Below are positions 24,246 through 37,760 of a DNA stretch of 64,000 nt, in pieces. Location: positions 37,800,501 to 37,864,500 of the forward strand of contig CM032117.1 in the NCBI GenBank assembly GCA_018894105.1. Direction: 5' to 3'. Each line of letters opens with the position of its first letter. Position 1 is the stretch's first letter. The notes under the pieces were generated by a model. It was not told the DNA's origin. It saw nothing but the letters and a program-made list of their open reading frames with translations, and ran no database searches. The position numbers and the translations under genes are program-made. This DNA comes from Jacaranda mimosifolia (taxonomy: Eukaryota > Streptophyta > Magnoliopsida > Lamiales > Bignoniaceae).

Positions 24246-27243
24246 TATGAAAAAAGGCAACACAACCCTAATGGGCCTAGGTCTATAAACAAAAATATTA
24301 ACTCGAAAGAGAACTTGGGCATAACAAATTATTCTCAAAGAATCGTGAAATTTTGAGAAAATTCAAGAGCTAAAAATGTCTCCTGTGTGAGTTCTAGAGA
24401 AAATAAACTGACATACTGTTGTTTATGAAAGGACTTCACTCTATTTTCATGCAATATCATATATAATATACTATCCCTAAAATACTTTCATGTTACTAAC
24501 CCTAATTTTATCTATCAAAGAAATTAATTATTACAAATATAAATGTATATCTCTCACATCACAACTGTGCATACAAAAATAAATTAATATAAAAGGATAA
24601 TTCATCTCACTAACCCAATATTTTTTTTATTGATTTAACATCTGTAGTAGAAAACGTTTCCTTCCAAACTAAAACTAACATATCCTTTATCTCCCAAAAT
24701 AATCTCTAACCAGCTTAAAAAACAAAACCAAACATCAATTACATTCTCTAACCCCACTTTCGAAATATCATCTCCTAAAATATTTTACCACAAAATCCCA
24801 CCAATACCAAACAAACTTAAATTTGTTCCATAATGATTACTACTTTTGTAGATACTTTTCTTTGTATTGGTTTATTTTCTATTTGGTTAATCAATTAAAC
24901 ACAAAAATAAATTTTTTTATATGAACTGAGATACATTGAAAAATGTGATATAGTGCTTAGTATTTAATAAAATTTAGTTATTGAAATTAAGAATTTTTTG
25001 AAAAAAAAAATTGTCAACTATTATCTAATTTATTTTGTTGAATATTTTTCCCAAAATTTTACCTCACAAATGTTCATTCATAATACGTCAATCTTGTAAA
25101 TAATCTATACTATAGTGTCCCATATTTTTCTTGCTTATAAACCTTAATTAATTGAAATTAGTCAATTATTTAGGAGTAATTAAATCTTTTATTAGAATTA
25201 CCTTGGATTCTTGTTTAAAGCTAACAAAAAAAAAAGATGAAATAAATAATAATATACAAGCAAATATGTAGATAAAGATAGATTTTTCAGCAATTATAAT
25301 CCTTATAGAACTCCTAATTTATTAGGTCTCCTTCTCCATATCACATTCAAACAACTTATTCTCTCTACAGTACGCATTCAAACCTTCATATTTTCCATCA
25401 AAATAATTTTCCTTAGAAAGTTCTCAACTCATTCTTCTCCTTCGAAAAAAATCCCAAACAGTAGGGCAATAAAAGGATTGCCAAGAAATCTCAATGCTGT
25501 CGATTCTTGTTCTCCCTTCTTCGTAGATGTGATCCCATATTTAAGTCATGATATAAACATAAGTTTTGGATAAGCTATATGTCATTGTATTTGTATTTTG
25601 TATGATTTGATATTTACAAAGTTTAATAGTTGATCCTGTTATGTTTTGATTTTTAGATTCTATGGTTAGAAGTTTTACATCAATTCATGGGTCAAAGTTC
25701 AGTAATTTTATGTCAAAAGTTTTTTGTATCAAACTAAATGTGTTTAGAACATATATACAAATTTTCACATATAAATAATATTTCTTGAATTTTATAAAAA
25801 TCTTGAAAGTTTGCTACCAGATTGAGTGCCGAGGCTAAATAGTTTCTTTTTAAAAAAAATTTTACCCACTGAAACCAAAGAATTTTTGGTTGAAAATTTT
25901 TATTATGAAACTTTCATGTGTTTAAAATATTAGTGTAAAATTTGAAAGTCTCAGATCCTATAGTTATTTTTTTTTAAAATCTTTAAGTATAACTGCCTCA
26001 ATGCTTGTTGAGTTGGATTACTATCTTGAATTTGAGGGATTTGATATGGATGATAATTGAAGTATCTTAATTTATTAATTTTTATAAAATTAATTTCAAA
26101 TTTTTCTAGAACAATCTAGTAATATTAGAACCCAAAGGTTTTTATTTTATGAAATACATTGATGTGCCATGTTATAAATCTTTCTAGAGAAAATGCCTAT
26201 TTGTTTTCATGAGAATATTATAACGCATTTTTCTCTTAGTTCCAAATTGAATTTGGAAAAGGTATCAACATATAAATTACAAATCTATCTCATAGGTTTT
26301 TATAGGATTTTGAATCACCTTTATTCGAGGCATGTTGTGGAAGTTATAGCTTAAAAACAATCAAGTGTCACATTGAAAAATGTCCTAAAAACTGGAATAT
26401 GTTTTTGCACCACTGCTACCTATTGAACTCGATTTTTATCTCTAATATTAGCAAATTTAGACTAGGTCATCAACATAAAAGTTTTAGTACTCTTTCTTGG
26501 ATTTCTAATGACGTAAGATTCAAGCCAATCAGATATGTAGCAAGAAAGTTACAAGAGAATCAACAAAGTATGTATGAAAATGACAAATTCTTAATAAGTT
26601 TTGAGAGTATGTATGTACTAGGCTAATGATATATAGAAACTTGTTGTTAGTATTAGTTATAGAGTTTCATTGATCATTATCTTGAATTTTTGGATGAATT
26701 TGAGATTAGAATTCATGGATCAAATCAAAATGTTAATTCAATTTAACACTACTCCTATGTCAGCAGGTGTTTTGGGACTTAAGGTGTTAGGATCGACTCT
26801 TGATTCTATTGATAAGTACAATGAGTGCCTAAACTTATATATAATATATAATACTACCTTTTAAAACCTAGAAGGTTATATACTATAATGCATTCCATGA
26901 AACTTTTCTTCAGCTTACACTGCACTATAATTATATTACACTGCGCACATGAATTTCTTTATTTTATTTCGTGATGCAAGAAAAGCAACATTTTAAAGCC
27001 ATTGATATTATTTCAGCATGGTTTTAGGCTAGTAGTTAAACACAATGATGAACACTAATGACTAAATTTACTATTATTGCTGCTATTACATTTAGTTGGA
27101 TCCAACTTGGTTTGAGTGTGCGAGGCACTTGACTAGGCAGCAGCGGGCTTGCTAGTTGAACCCCAAGCCCCCATGGCTTAATTCCTCTAGTGCACAGTAG
27201 AAGCTGTTTGTTGCTGATGTGGGTCGTAAGATTTTTCAAGGAC
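24246..27243. other. AT-rich intergenic DNA, no gene recognised
   Basis: No ORF over 80 codons, no transposon protein and no RNA gene were recognised. Short ORFs at 26399-26626 and 26670-26864 (+) show no family features. A Trp- and Cys-poor minus-strand ORF at 27036-27269 overlaps the C3 boundary and is probably chance. Confidence 0.5.
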
Positions 27244-27248
27244 CTAGG

Positions 27249-28557
27249 GGTTGGATTAGTGCCCGGCAAGCCAATTGGATTGCCCTTGTAAAATTTTTTT
27301 GATTGAATGATATTCTTTATATGGCCATCTTCATCATATGCTTCACGGATGGAGCCGTTAGATCACACATGACTATGGGACTTGGTTTGATGACCATGGA
27401 ATAAGTCTTACATGGTCGTGATCTCAAATCTTTCAAGTCATAGGATCTTACGAGACGGGGCATCTAAGATCCGGATAGACTTACACAAACGATGCATAAA
27501 TTCAAGAGTTGGATATTGCTCCATTCCATGAGCAATCTATATGAGATATGGATGCATGTTAGTGGATGCTTGTTAGAGAACAAGGCATTGAAGACCCTAT
27601 GAAGAATCCACTAGATAGCCGTAGTGGCAAGCTGGTAGTGATCAATTCTCCCGCTTACGCTAGTGCATATTATTAGTCCTCTGACATGAGGATCCATGGT
27701 AATCTTGTGTCCGGTCCTCATACTTTGACTTTTCCTTAACCACTTAGCAGGTCTTTCGGGTTGAGGTTGGGTATGAGATACTTCGCATGGAGGTTTGTGA
27801 GATCTAATATGGAATCCGACTCCTCGCTTTTGTGAAGGGCGAGTGCATCTCCTATGTGTTCTATAATGATTGATTCCAAGAAATCCTTGCGCAAGGTAGT
27901 GTAACAATTTGGAAAATGAGTTTTCCAAATGTGAGGTCACACAAGGGAATCGAACATTGAGAATAGAGATATAGCATTGAAGCTATTAGGGATCCGATAA
28001 ATATCTTGCCCTAGGCTTCTTTCGGGAGATAGGAGATGGAAGGACCGTATTTGCATGGTACGCGTAGAGTTATGATGGTTCTCCAGAATATTCATTTCGG
28101 CCAATTAGTTGGGCTCCATGGGCTTGAGGTTGGACATCGACCATAGAGATTGGGTACTCTTCAATTAATAAGATTAATTGAATTGAGTCATTAGTTTAAA
28201 AAGAGTTTTAAACTAAAATGAATATGAGATATTCAAAAGTCACAAAGAGTTGTGAGCCCATGTCCAATGAATGGTAGAACTTATTGGGTCACACACAAAA
28301 GTCAAATAGCTTCCAAAATTGGTAGAGCAATTTTCCAAGTGTTGGAAAAATCACCCTTGGGTGACCGATTTTCAAAGGTCCAATCCGACGGTCAATTTTG
28401 GTTTGATTAATTTAAGTGTTAAATTAATCAACTAATTTAAGAGTTAAATTAGATCAATAATTAAGAGTTAATTATTTGATACCATGATTGACCATCAATT
28501 GGACAAGTTGACTTAAAGAGTTAAGTTGATTAACTTAAGATTAAGAGTTAAGCTTGT
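27249..28557 (+). repeat. Copia C3: truncated 5' LTR
   Basis: Starts GGTTGGATTAGTGCCCGG (first base changed from T). It is collinear with the 3' LTR for about 1.3 kb and breaks at about 28557, in the hairpin chain. There it joins leader sequence corresponding to about 14016 in C2. The lost part includes the TATA box, U5 and the primer binding site. Confidence 0.88.
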
Positions 28558-30038
28558 TTAATTCACTTGGAAGCCCCAAAACAGGGGGCTGCCGAGCAGC
28601 GGCCGGGTGCTGCGCGCACACTGTGCGCGCGGCCTGCCCAGCCGAGCGCCCAAGCTAGGCAGCAGCACCTGTTTTGTGGTTTTGGTGAATTTTGAACATT
28701 TTTCCAATTCCTTTTATGCTTAAAATGTTTTTGCGTCACACATAATAGATGTACAAAAGTTGTGTAAGTTCTCAAAATTATGTTTGACATTTTTGAATGC
28801 CTTTGAAAATTGATTAAAGTTCATCTTCCAATAATGGCATAAATGTTATGCTTGGTCAATTATTTGTTTATGAGATAAGCATTTAATTGATGGAATTAAT
28901 TGTTAATTCTAGATTTGTTTATTGTTCATTTAATTGTTGAATGGATGATGAATGAATGGGGATGATCATGAGCCTTTAATAATGATTTTATTGTTTCAAG
29001 TCGTTGAAATGGGTTGTATTAATTAATTGAGGCTTCGTGTCTCTTATTTTCTACCTTGTAATTGTTATGAGATTAGAATCACTAGGAGTGAGGATTTCCT
29101 ATTCATGTAAAAGTTACATGGAGTAATGGAGGCCAATGGAGGCATGGAGACCTTTGAAAGCCCATGAATGTATAGGATACACTCATGTAATAGCTAGATT
29201 TAATCAACCCACTTAAAATCAACAAGGTGGTGCACCTATGGCTCTAAGTGCACCACTTGGTTAGGCTCATGGTCATCCCACCCTAGGAACATGTTAGTCG
29301 CATTTACTTATTTATGCTTTCCATATCCTATTGAGGTATGAGATGCATGGTTAGGATATAGAAAACCAAAATAAGAATATAAAATGATGAGATCTTTGCA
29401 AGCAAAAACCCTCAACTTAGAGTGTCTAAGTGTTTTTTCAAATACTAAGTCAAAATGAATACAAATTAAAAGAATTTTAATTAATCCAAGCCTTCTACCA
29501 ATAGTATATGGCATGACGATGCTACCACCTTTGTATAATATACATCCAGTCACGGGGGTCATGCTTAGGTGGAAAGTTGTGACCATACACTTTGCATGAG
29601 ATGCACCTTTGACTTAGGAATGCCCACATATTATACATCCGAGCACGGGGGATGCTGTGGTGCCCATCTCGAATCAAATATTGATTGGTAGGTTTGACTT
29701 AACACCGAGTAATGTAGAGGTCGTCCATTAGAAGATCTACATGAAATAGTGAGGCAAAATATATCAAGAGTTGCATGAGATACAATTAGCAAAAGTTGCT
29801 TACCTTTAGATTGCTCGTGGATATACATCCGGTCACAGGGGTCCACTTGCAAGTCTTTAGGGTCTTGATTCTCACTAAGAAATATGATTTCTCGAATTCT
29901 TCTAGAGGGTGAGGGATTTGATAAAATAGTGAGAGGAAAACATGCTTGAAAGACCATAAACATATTTTTAATATCAAATCAATCATATGCTTATACTCTT
30001 TTTTCGCCTCTTGTAGATGTTTGAAATCTTCAATCAAA
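28558..30038 (+). other. Copia C3: leader with GC-rich hairpin island
   Basis: Collinear with the C2 and C4 leaders except at 28567-28670, a GC-rich island with sequence unlike the others. It contains an exact stem GCGCGCAC (28612-28619) / GTGCGCGC (28623-28630). Related motifs with CATCCGGTCAC..GGGG recur near 29543, 29636 and 29826. TTGTAG at about 30011-30016 precedes gag. Confidence 0.75.
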
Positions 30039-30950
30039 ATGGCTAAAAATCCATTCGTAAGCATTTTGGAAACCAATAAACTAACTGGGCCAAACTTCCA
30101 AGATTGGTTAAGAAACCTTAAGATCATTCTTGACTCTGAAAAGAGGACTTACGTCCTTGATCAAAGCCCTGTGGACACACTTGGGGATGACGCCACCGAT
30201 GCACAACGTGAAATATTCACTAAATTTGTAGATGATAATCTACAAGTGAGGTGTGTCATGATGGCATCTATGTCCAATGAACTCCAAAGGACTCGTGAGC
30301 ACATGAAACATGCTCGAGAGATCTATGTGCACTTACAAGAGTTGTATGGTGTGCAAAGTAGACACGAAAGGTTCACTTTATCTAAGGAGCTCTTTAGGGC
30401 AAGGATGAGTAAAGGGTCTAATGTCCATGATCATGGCCTCAAGATGATTGGACTCATCGAGAAGTTTGGACAGTTGGACGTAGTCATGGACAATGACCTT
30501 TACGTAGATTTGATCCTATAATCATTACCATCGCCATATGATCAATTCGTTATGAACTTCAATATGTCCAAGCAAGATTTTATGATTAACAAATTGATCA
30601 ATATACTTGTGACCGCGGAGGCAACTATGAGAAAGGAAAAACCTCTTATGCTTGCATTCTCCTCCAAGTCGAAAGGCCCTAGGGGTTCTAGAAAGGGAGG
30701 TAAGAGGAAGAAGAGTTCTTCCTTGAAAGGGAAGCAACCCGAGAAAAGTTCCAAGAGGATTAAGAAGAAGGTTAAAATCGAAGCTAATTATTTTTACTGT
30801 GGCGAAAAGGGGCATTGGAAAAGAAATTGCAAGGCTTTCCTTGCAACTCTTGAGAAGGGTATGTACTTTATTGAATTGCACATGACGACTAATTCTTCCA
30901 CATGGGTATTTGATACCGCATGCGGTTCTCACCTTTGTAATTCATTATAG
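30039..30950 (+). pseudogene. Copia C3: gag and protease start, two stops
   Basis: The frame opens at ATG 30039 (MAKNPFVSILETNK) and would be continuous to the protease but for TAA at 30519-30521 (C2 has CAA) and TAG at 30948-30950 (C4 has CAG). The UBN2-type gag domain is complete here (about residues 10-200), followed by a Lys-rich linker. The knuckle is NYFYCGEKGHWKRNC, in which the first Cys is Tyr. The protease site reads FDTACGSH. It is the best reference for the ancestral gag of this family in the window. Both stops are C-to-T changes. Confidence 0.93.
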
Positions 30951-33913
30951 GGGATGGAAAGAAGAAAGAGTCTTTGTGAAGGGGATATGATCCTCCGCCT
31001 AGGAAATGGAGCAAGAGTTGCCGCCACTTTCCAAGGCATTATCAAGTTAGACTTAGGAAATGCTTGCATTGTACTTGATCCAGTTTATTATGTACCCCAC
31101 TTTGTTAAAACCATTATTTCAATTCCCGTTCCAGATAATGAAGGATTTGATTTTTCTATATCGAATGGGAAATTGATGGCATTAAAGAATAGTTCTTTAA
31201 TTGCTCAACGTACATTAATAAATGGATTGTAGATACTTGATTCTCAACCTTCACTGATGCACATTCAATCAAGTAAAAACAATTGGATATCCAAGAAAAT
31301 GTCATTCTTTAGCATGCAAGACTTGGTTATATCTCTAAGAATAGGATGAACAAGTTAAAAGCTCTCAAAGAACTAAATGTTAGTGGCATTGAGGACCTTC
31401 CTACCCATGAATCTTGTTTAAAGGGAAAAATGACCAAAGCTCCTTTTGTAGGACAAACAGAGTGCTCCACAAATCTTTTGGATTGATCCATACGGATGTT
31501 TGTGGATCACTAAGAATTAAGGAAAGAGGAGGCTATTCCTACTTCATCACCTTCACCGATGATTTTAGTCAGTATGGACACGTGTTTCTTATGAAAAACA
31601 AGTCCGAAGCCTTTGAAAAGTTCAAAGAGAATAGAATGAAGTAGAAAAGCAATTGAGGCTAAGTATTAAAGCTCTTCGATCAGATCGAGGGAGAGAATAC
31701 TTGAGCATTGAATTCTTGGATTATCTAAAATAGAATGGGATTTTCTCTCAATGGACTCCACCCAACACACCCCAACTCAATGGAGTAGCCGAAAGGAGAA
31801 ACCGCACCTTGTTGGACATGGTACGCTCCATGATGAGCTTTTCCAATATACCTATATCCTTTTGGGGATACACCTTACATACGGCAACGAAGCTACTGAA
31901 TATAGTACCTTCAAAGTCGGTGCCCAAAACACCATATGAGATATGACATGGCAAAGCATCATCTTACTATTATCTTAAGGTTTGGGGATCTCCCATGTAA
32001 GTGAGATGGATAGTGGGAGATAAGTTTGATAGTAGATCCACCTTGTGCAAGTTTGTGGGATACCTTAGAGAGTCTATGGGTTACTAATTTTATGATCCCG
32101 CGGAACAAAAGGTGTTTGTCTCGAGGAACGCCCACTTTTTCGAAAAATAATTTCTATTAGATAGAAATGGCATTGTTGTTGAACTTGATGAAGTTCAAGA
32201 TGATCATGAAATCCCACGAGCAGTGGAAACAAGTGAGCAAGTAAAACCTTGTACACAACCTCTACGTAGGTCAGACCGAATCAAGAAGCAACCCGAAAAG
32301 TTTGGATTCCTTCATGAGACGAGCCAATCGGATGATGATCCGAAGACCTATGAAGAAGCAATGTTAGACATAGATTCGAGATGTTGGCTTGAAGCTATGA
32401 GATCCGAAATGGACTCCATGTACTTAAACAAAGTATGGACTTTAGTAGAGCTACCAAAGGGAATAGTTCCCATTGGTTGCAAATGGATCTATAAGCGAAA
32501 GCTTGGAGTAGATGGAGAAGTAGTGACTTTTAAAGCATGACTAGTGGCAAAGGGTTATACTCAAAGACCCGGTATCAATTTCAAGGAAAACTTTTAATCG
32601 GTCACTATGCCTAAGTCTATTCAGATTCTACTTGCCATAGCCGCATATTATGACTATGAGATATGGCAAATAGATGTGAAAATTGCTTTCCTCAATGGTG
32701 AAATTGAAGAAGAAATATACATAGAGCAACCATAAGGTTTTACATCCAAAGGGAATGAGCAAAAGGTTTGCAAACTCTAGAGATCCATTTATGGACTCAA
32801 ACAAGCGTCCCAAAGTTGGAACATATGCTTCGATAAAACAGTCAAATCGTTTGGCCTTGTCAAAAATGCATATGAACCATGTGTGTACAAGAAGGCTAGT
32901 AGGAGTTTAGTACAGTTTATTGTGCTTTAAGTCGATGACATCCTTCTCACTGGGAATAAGGTAGGAATGTTAGAGTGTACTAAAGCATGGTTATCTACAC
33001 AATTCTCCATGAAGGATTTGGAAGAAACATCCTACATATTGGGAATACGTATCTATAGAGATAGGTCTAAGAGGATGCTGGGGCTATCCCAAACCACGAA
33101 CATTGACAAGATACTAAAGAGGTTTAGTATGGAAGAATCCAAGAAGGGATTCCTTCCCATAGGACATGGCATTCGTCTCTCAAAGTCTATGGCCCCCCAG
33201 ACTGAGAAAGAGAAACAAAGGATGTCTCATATACCTTATGCCTCCGCTATTGATAGCATAATGTATGCAATTCAATGTACAAGACCGGATCTGGCACACT
33301 CGCTAAGTGTTACGAGTAGGTTCTAATCCAATCTTAGTGAGAGTCACTGGATAGCCGTGAAAACAATCCTTAAGTACTTGAGAATAACTAAGGACTTATT
33401 TTTAGTATATGGTAACGGAGAATTAAAACTAGAAGGATTTTTGGATTCAAGTTTCCAATCCTATGTAGATGACCTCAAATCCACTTCTGGATTTATATTT
33501 TGCCTCAATGGTGGTGCGGTGGGTTGGAAGAGTTCCAAACAAAACACCATAGCCGATTCCACCACTGAAGCAGAATATATTGCGGCTTTGGAAGCTACAA
33601 AGGAAGGTGTTTGGATGAAAAACTTCATTCAAGAGTTGAATGTAGTGCCTAGCATAGTTAAGCCAGTTGTTGTCTTTTGTGACAACACCGGGGCAGTAGC
33701 GCAAGCTAAAGAGCCAAGATCTCATCAGAATCCAAGCATGTTTTGAGGCGATATCATTTGATCCGGGAGATCATCGATAGAGGCGACATTCGAGTTGAGA
33801 AAGTTGCCTCGGAAGAGAATATAGTAGATCTATTAACTAAACCCCAAGCGCAAAAGTCCTTTGAAGAACATCTTAAGAAGATGGGTCTGAAGGCCATGGG
33901 GCATTGGCTTTAG
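30951..33913 (+). pseudogene. Copia C3: protease-integrase-RT-RNase H remnant
   Basis: The protease remainder runs to 31232. The integrase is at about 31300-32260: GYISKNRMNK, LIHTDVCGSL after a one-base shift near 31484, and NGVAERRNRT near 31790. Reverse transcriptase is at about 32340-33330, with CKWIYKRKLGVDGE; the catalytic box is preceded by TAA at 32928-32930 where the Tyr of YVDD should be. RNase H is at about 33400-33840 (STSGFIFCLNGGAV, TTEAEYIAA). It ends with GHWL and the natural TAG at 33911-33913. Several further stops come from TGG changed to TAG or TGA. Nonfunctional. Confidence 0.93.
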
Positions 33914-33927
33914 GGCAAATGGGAGAT

Positions 33928-36367
33928 TGTTGGAATAGTTCTCGGCAAGCCAATTGGATTGGCCTTGTAAAAGCTATTTTCTTGTAAAACAATCTTGATT
34001 GAATGATATTCTTTATATGGCCATCTTCATCTTATACTTCATATTACTTCATTTGCATTCGGATGGAGCCCTTAGATCACACATAACTACGGGACTTGGT
34101 TTGATGACCATGGAATAAGTCATACCCGATCGTGATCTCAAATCTTCCAAGTCATAGGATCTTACGAGACGGGGCATCTAAGATCCGGATAGACTTGCAC
34201 TAACGATGCATAAATCCAAGAGTTGGATATTGCTCCATGAGCAATCTGTATGAGATACGGATGTATGTTAGTGGGTGCTTGTTAGAGAACAAGGCACTGA
34301 AGACCCTCCGGAGAATCCACTAGATACCATAGTGGCAAGTCTGTAGTGATCAATTCTCTCGCTTATGCTAGTGCACAATTCTCCTATTTACGCTAGTGCA
34401 TATTATTAGTCCTCTAACCTGAGAATCCACAGTAACCTTTTGTCTGATCCTCATACTTTGACTCTTCCTTGACCACTTAGCAGGTCTTTCGGGTTGAGGT
34501 TGGGTATGAGCTACTTGGCAAGGAGGTTTGTGAGATCCAATATGGAATCCAACTCCTCTCGTTTATGAAGGGCGACTGTATCTCCTATGTGTTTTTAATA
34601 ATCGATTCCAAGAAATCTTTGTGCAAGGTGGTGTGACAATTTGGAAAAGGAGTTTTCCAAAGGTGAGGTCACACGAGGGAATCAATCATTGAGAATAGAG
34701 ACATAGTATTGAAGCTATTAGGGAGCCGACAAATATCTTGCCCTAGGCCTCTTTCGAGATATAGGAGATGCAAGGACCATATTTACATGGTACGCGTAGA
34801 GCTATGATGGTTCTCCAGAATATCATTTCGGCCAATTAGTTGGGCTCCATGGGCTTGAGGTTGGACAAAGACTATGGAGATTGGGTACTCTTCAATTAAT
34901 AAGATTAATTGAATTGAGTCGATTAGTTTAACAAGAGTTTTAAACTAAAATGAATATGAAATATTCAAAAGTCACAAAGAGTTGTGAGCCCATGTCCAAT
35001 GTATGATAGAATCTATTGGGTCACACACAAAATCCAAATAGCTTCCAAAATTGGTAGAGCAATTTTCCAAGTGTTGGAAAAATCACCCTTGGGTGGCCGA
35101 TTTTCAAAGGTCCAATCCAACAGTCAATTTTTGTTTGATTAATTTAAGTGTTAAATTAATCAACTAATTTAAGAGTTAAATTAGACCAATAATTAAGGAG
35201 TTAATTATTTGGTACCATGATTGACCATCAATTGGACAAGTTGACTTGAAGAGTTAAGTTAACTAACTTAAGCTTAAGAGTTAAGCTTGTTTGATTTAAG
35301 AGTTAAATCAAAAGTTAATTAATTAGATTAAAGTGTTTAATTTAATTAATGGAAAGAATACTTTTTGGAGGGAAAATTTAAATGAAGTGTTTATTTAAAT
35401 TAGCATCTTAATTAATTTGGACTTAGATTCCAAATAAAATTGAAATGCACTTGAAATTCAAGACTTGAATTTGAATTTTGCCAACTTGGCATGCCACTTG
35501 GGCGGTCACCTCGATGAAGGTGTGATGCTAGTAATTAAGTGTTTAATTTAATTAATGGGAAGAATACTTTTTGGTGGGAAAATTTAAATGAAATGTTCAT
35601 TTAAATTAACATCTTAATTAATTTGGAATTAGATTCCAAATGAAATTGAAATGCACTTGAAATCAAGTGAGACTTGAATTTGAATTTTGCCAACTTGGCA
35701 TGCCACTTGGGCGGTCACCTTAAGGAAGGTGTGAGAATTGGAGTGCATGCAAAAAAATAATAATAATGATAAATAAGCTGCTGAAAAGTGTGAGAATTAG
35801 ATTCTTGCATTCCCTCCAAAATCTCTCTCTTTATACATTGCATAATGAGTTGAAGCTTTGCACTCCTTCTTCTTCCAAACCTAAAAATCAGCCTCCTCTA
35901 CCTCATTTTCTCCTTTCTAACTCCAGCTTCTATTGAGGGAAAATTGGAAGATTGTTCGGTGTGTGGATCGTTTCAATAGTGGCAAGGCGATTGACTTGCT
36001 CAGTTTTGGAGATCCACCTACAGTAACTTCCGGTTGGAGAATTTTTATGGAACTATACAGAAGGATTTTTGGCTCCAATTTTTCATAGTAGCTTTCCCTG
36101 TGTGTGTAGGTGTTCCATATTTAATTTCATGAAATTTGGAGCAGTTTAGCCTGGACAATTGTTGTCATCCTTCCGCTGTGCCAGATCCGACAGTTTCTAG
36201 GCTCGTGAGAGATAATTGATCTTCTCCTTGATTTTGAGCTTCAAGAGGTAATTTTTCATCCTAATCCAGATCTATAGCATGTCTAGATTCTTTGGAGCTA
36301 GAGTAGCTTAGTTTATTTCATGCTTATAAATGTTGATTTTTGGATCCTAATGCTACTCTAGCCTTCA
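33928..36367 (+). repeat. Copia C3: 3' LTR (2440 bp, enlarged)
   Basis: Starts TGTTGGAATAG and ends CCTTCA, followed by the target repeat. It is longer than the other LTRs because of an internal tandem duplication (35325-35736). The segment that should carry the palindrome's right arm and TATA box is missing after 35733 and is replaced by AATTGGAGTGCATGC and an AATAAT run. A GAG/GTAATT donor-like site is near 36248. Confidence 0.9.
35325..35736 (+). repeat. 206-bp tandem duplication in the C3 3' LTR
   Basis: AAGTGTTTAATTTAATTAAT starts at 35331 and again at 35537. Both copies run through the AACTTGGCATGCCACTTGGG block to GAAGGTGTGA. They differ by several substitutions. Confidence 0.85.
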
Positions 36368-37027
36368 CTAGGCTCGTGCGTTGTTTGGTAAGGTCGCACC
36401 TTGCCCAGAGATATAAGGGACTATTGTGGTGGAGTCATAAGGTTGATTGGTTACAACAAACACTGGTTCAATCATCACATTTAATTGTTGGTCTATTAAA
36501 AATATTTATCGCTATATTCCGTTTTACTATTGTATAATGTATAACTGCTTTTCAATGTCTTCTCAAATGCTTATAACTGTTTTTCACTGTTATTCAAGTG
36601 TTTTTAACTGTTTCTCATTATTTTTCTCAAGTATTTATCACTGAGCATATTTTGATCATAATATATTCTTGAACTCACATTGTACACACTAGCATTTAGT
36701 AAGTCCTTTACTCACACTCTATTTTTCTTTAACTTCCTTCTGGCAGACCTAGACCCTAACCTTAATGAGGAGGTGGACCCACTTTCGATGAGAATCATAA
36801 CTGAAGTATTTTGGGACTTTTGGAGTAGTCTTAGCATTTGATGATGTCAGCTTGTTGGTTTCCTTGTGGATTTTTTTAGGTTAGAGTATTGTCATTTGAG
36901 TTTTATATTGCAAGATTTATTAAATTTATTTTGAATACTCGGTGTTCTTTTGTTTAAAATTATTTTGGGTTAGATGACCTCTATTTTTGGGATTGAATTT
37001 CACACCTTAAGACTAGATTGCATATAC

Positions 37028-37170
<143 letters not shown>

Positions 37171-37171
37171 A

Positions 37172-37760
37172 ACATCGGATTAAATTGATTCCAAAGGATG
37201 TAAAAATATAAGAGACAGATATTCAATTCTTATTATTATTATACATCGGATTAAAGTGATTCCAAAGGATGTAAAAATATAAGAGACAGATATTCAATTC
37301 TTATTTTGACCATATTACCAAATTAAATCTAAATCAAGTAGCAAAATGTGTCACAATATTCTATTCTAGGAAAACTGAAGCCCTGTATTTTCTGTCTTGC
37401 CACACCTTTATATTTTAGTCATAACTTTCTCCCTATATATTAGATTGAAGTGATTCAGGCGGAAATAGAAACCTATGAAATAGATTTAAAATTATTATAT
37501 TGATTATTTTACTTATTTGGGTATGGAGAAAGTAGTAAAGGCATCACCAATATCTATTTTCCGAAAAATCAAAGTCTTATATCTTCTGACTAGACATATC
37601 TTAGTATTTTGGTCATAACTTACTGCATTTAAATCGGATTGAGGTGATTTAGGAGGCATTAGAAACCTAAGACACAGATATAAAATTTTTATGTTGATCA
37701 CTTTGCTTAATTCTATTGAGAGAATTGGTAAAACTATCACAAATATCTAGTTTTGAGAAA
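37172..37760 (+). repeat. Tandem modules: a 71-bp repeat and about 190-bp diverged units
   Basis: ACATCGGATTAAA..GATTCCAAAGGATG recurs at 37172 and 37243 with almost no change. More diverged versions (AGATTGAAGTGATTCAGGCGG at 37441, CGGATTGAGGTGATTTAGGAGG at 37631) follow at 190-195 base steps. The last two are each preceded by a GGTCATAACTT motif (37418 reads AGTCATAACTT). Confidence 0.8.

Larger units (their letters stand above)
27244..36372 (+). mobile_element. Ty1/copia element C3, with exact target duplications
   Basis: The target duplication CTAGG occurs at 27244-27248 and 36368-36372, directly against the element ends (27249 and 36367). Order: truncated 5' LTR, leader, gag, pol, polypurine tract (33914-33927), 3' LTR. 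A deletion has removed the end of the 5' LTR, the primer site and the first part of the leader, so the copy cannot transpose by itself. Confidence 0.93.
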
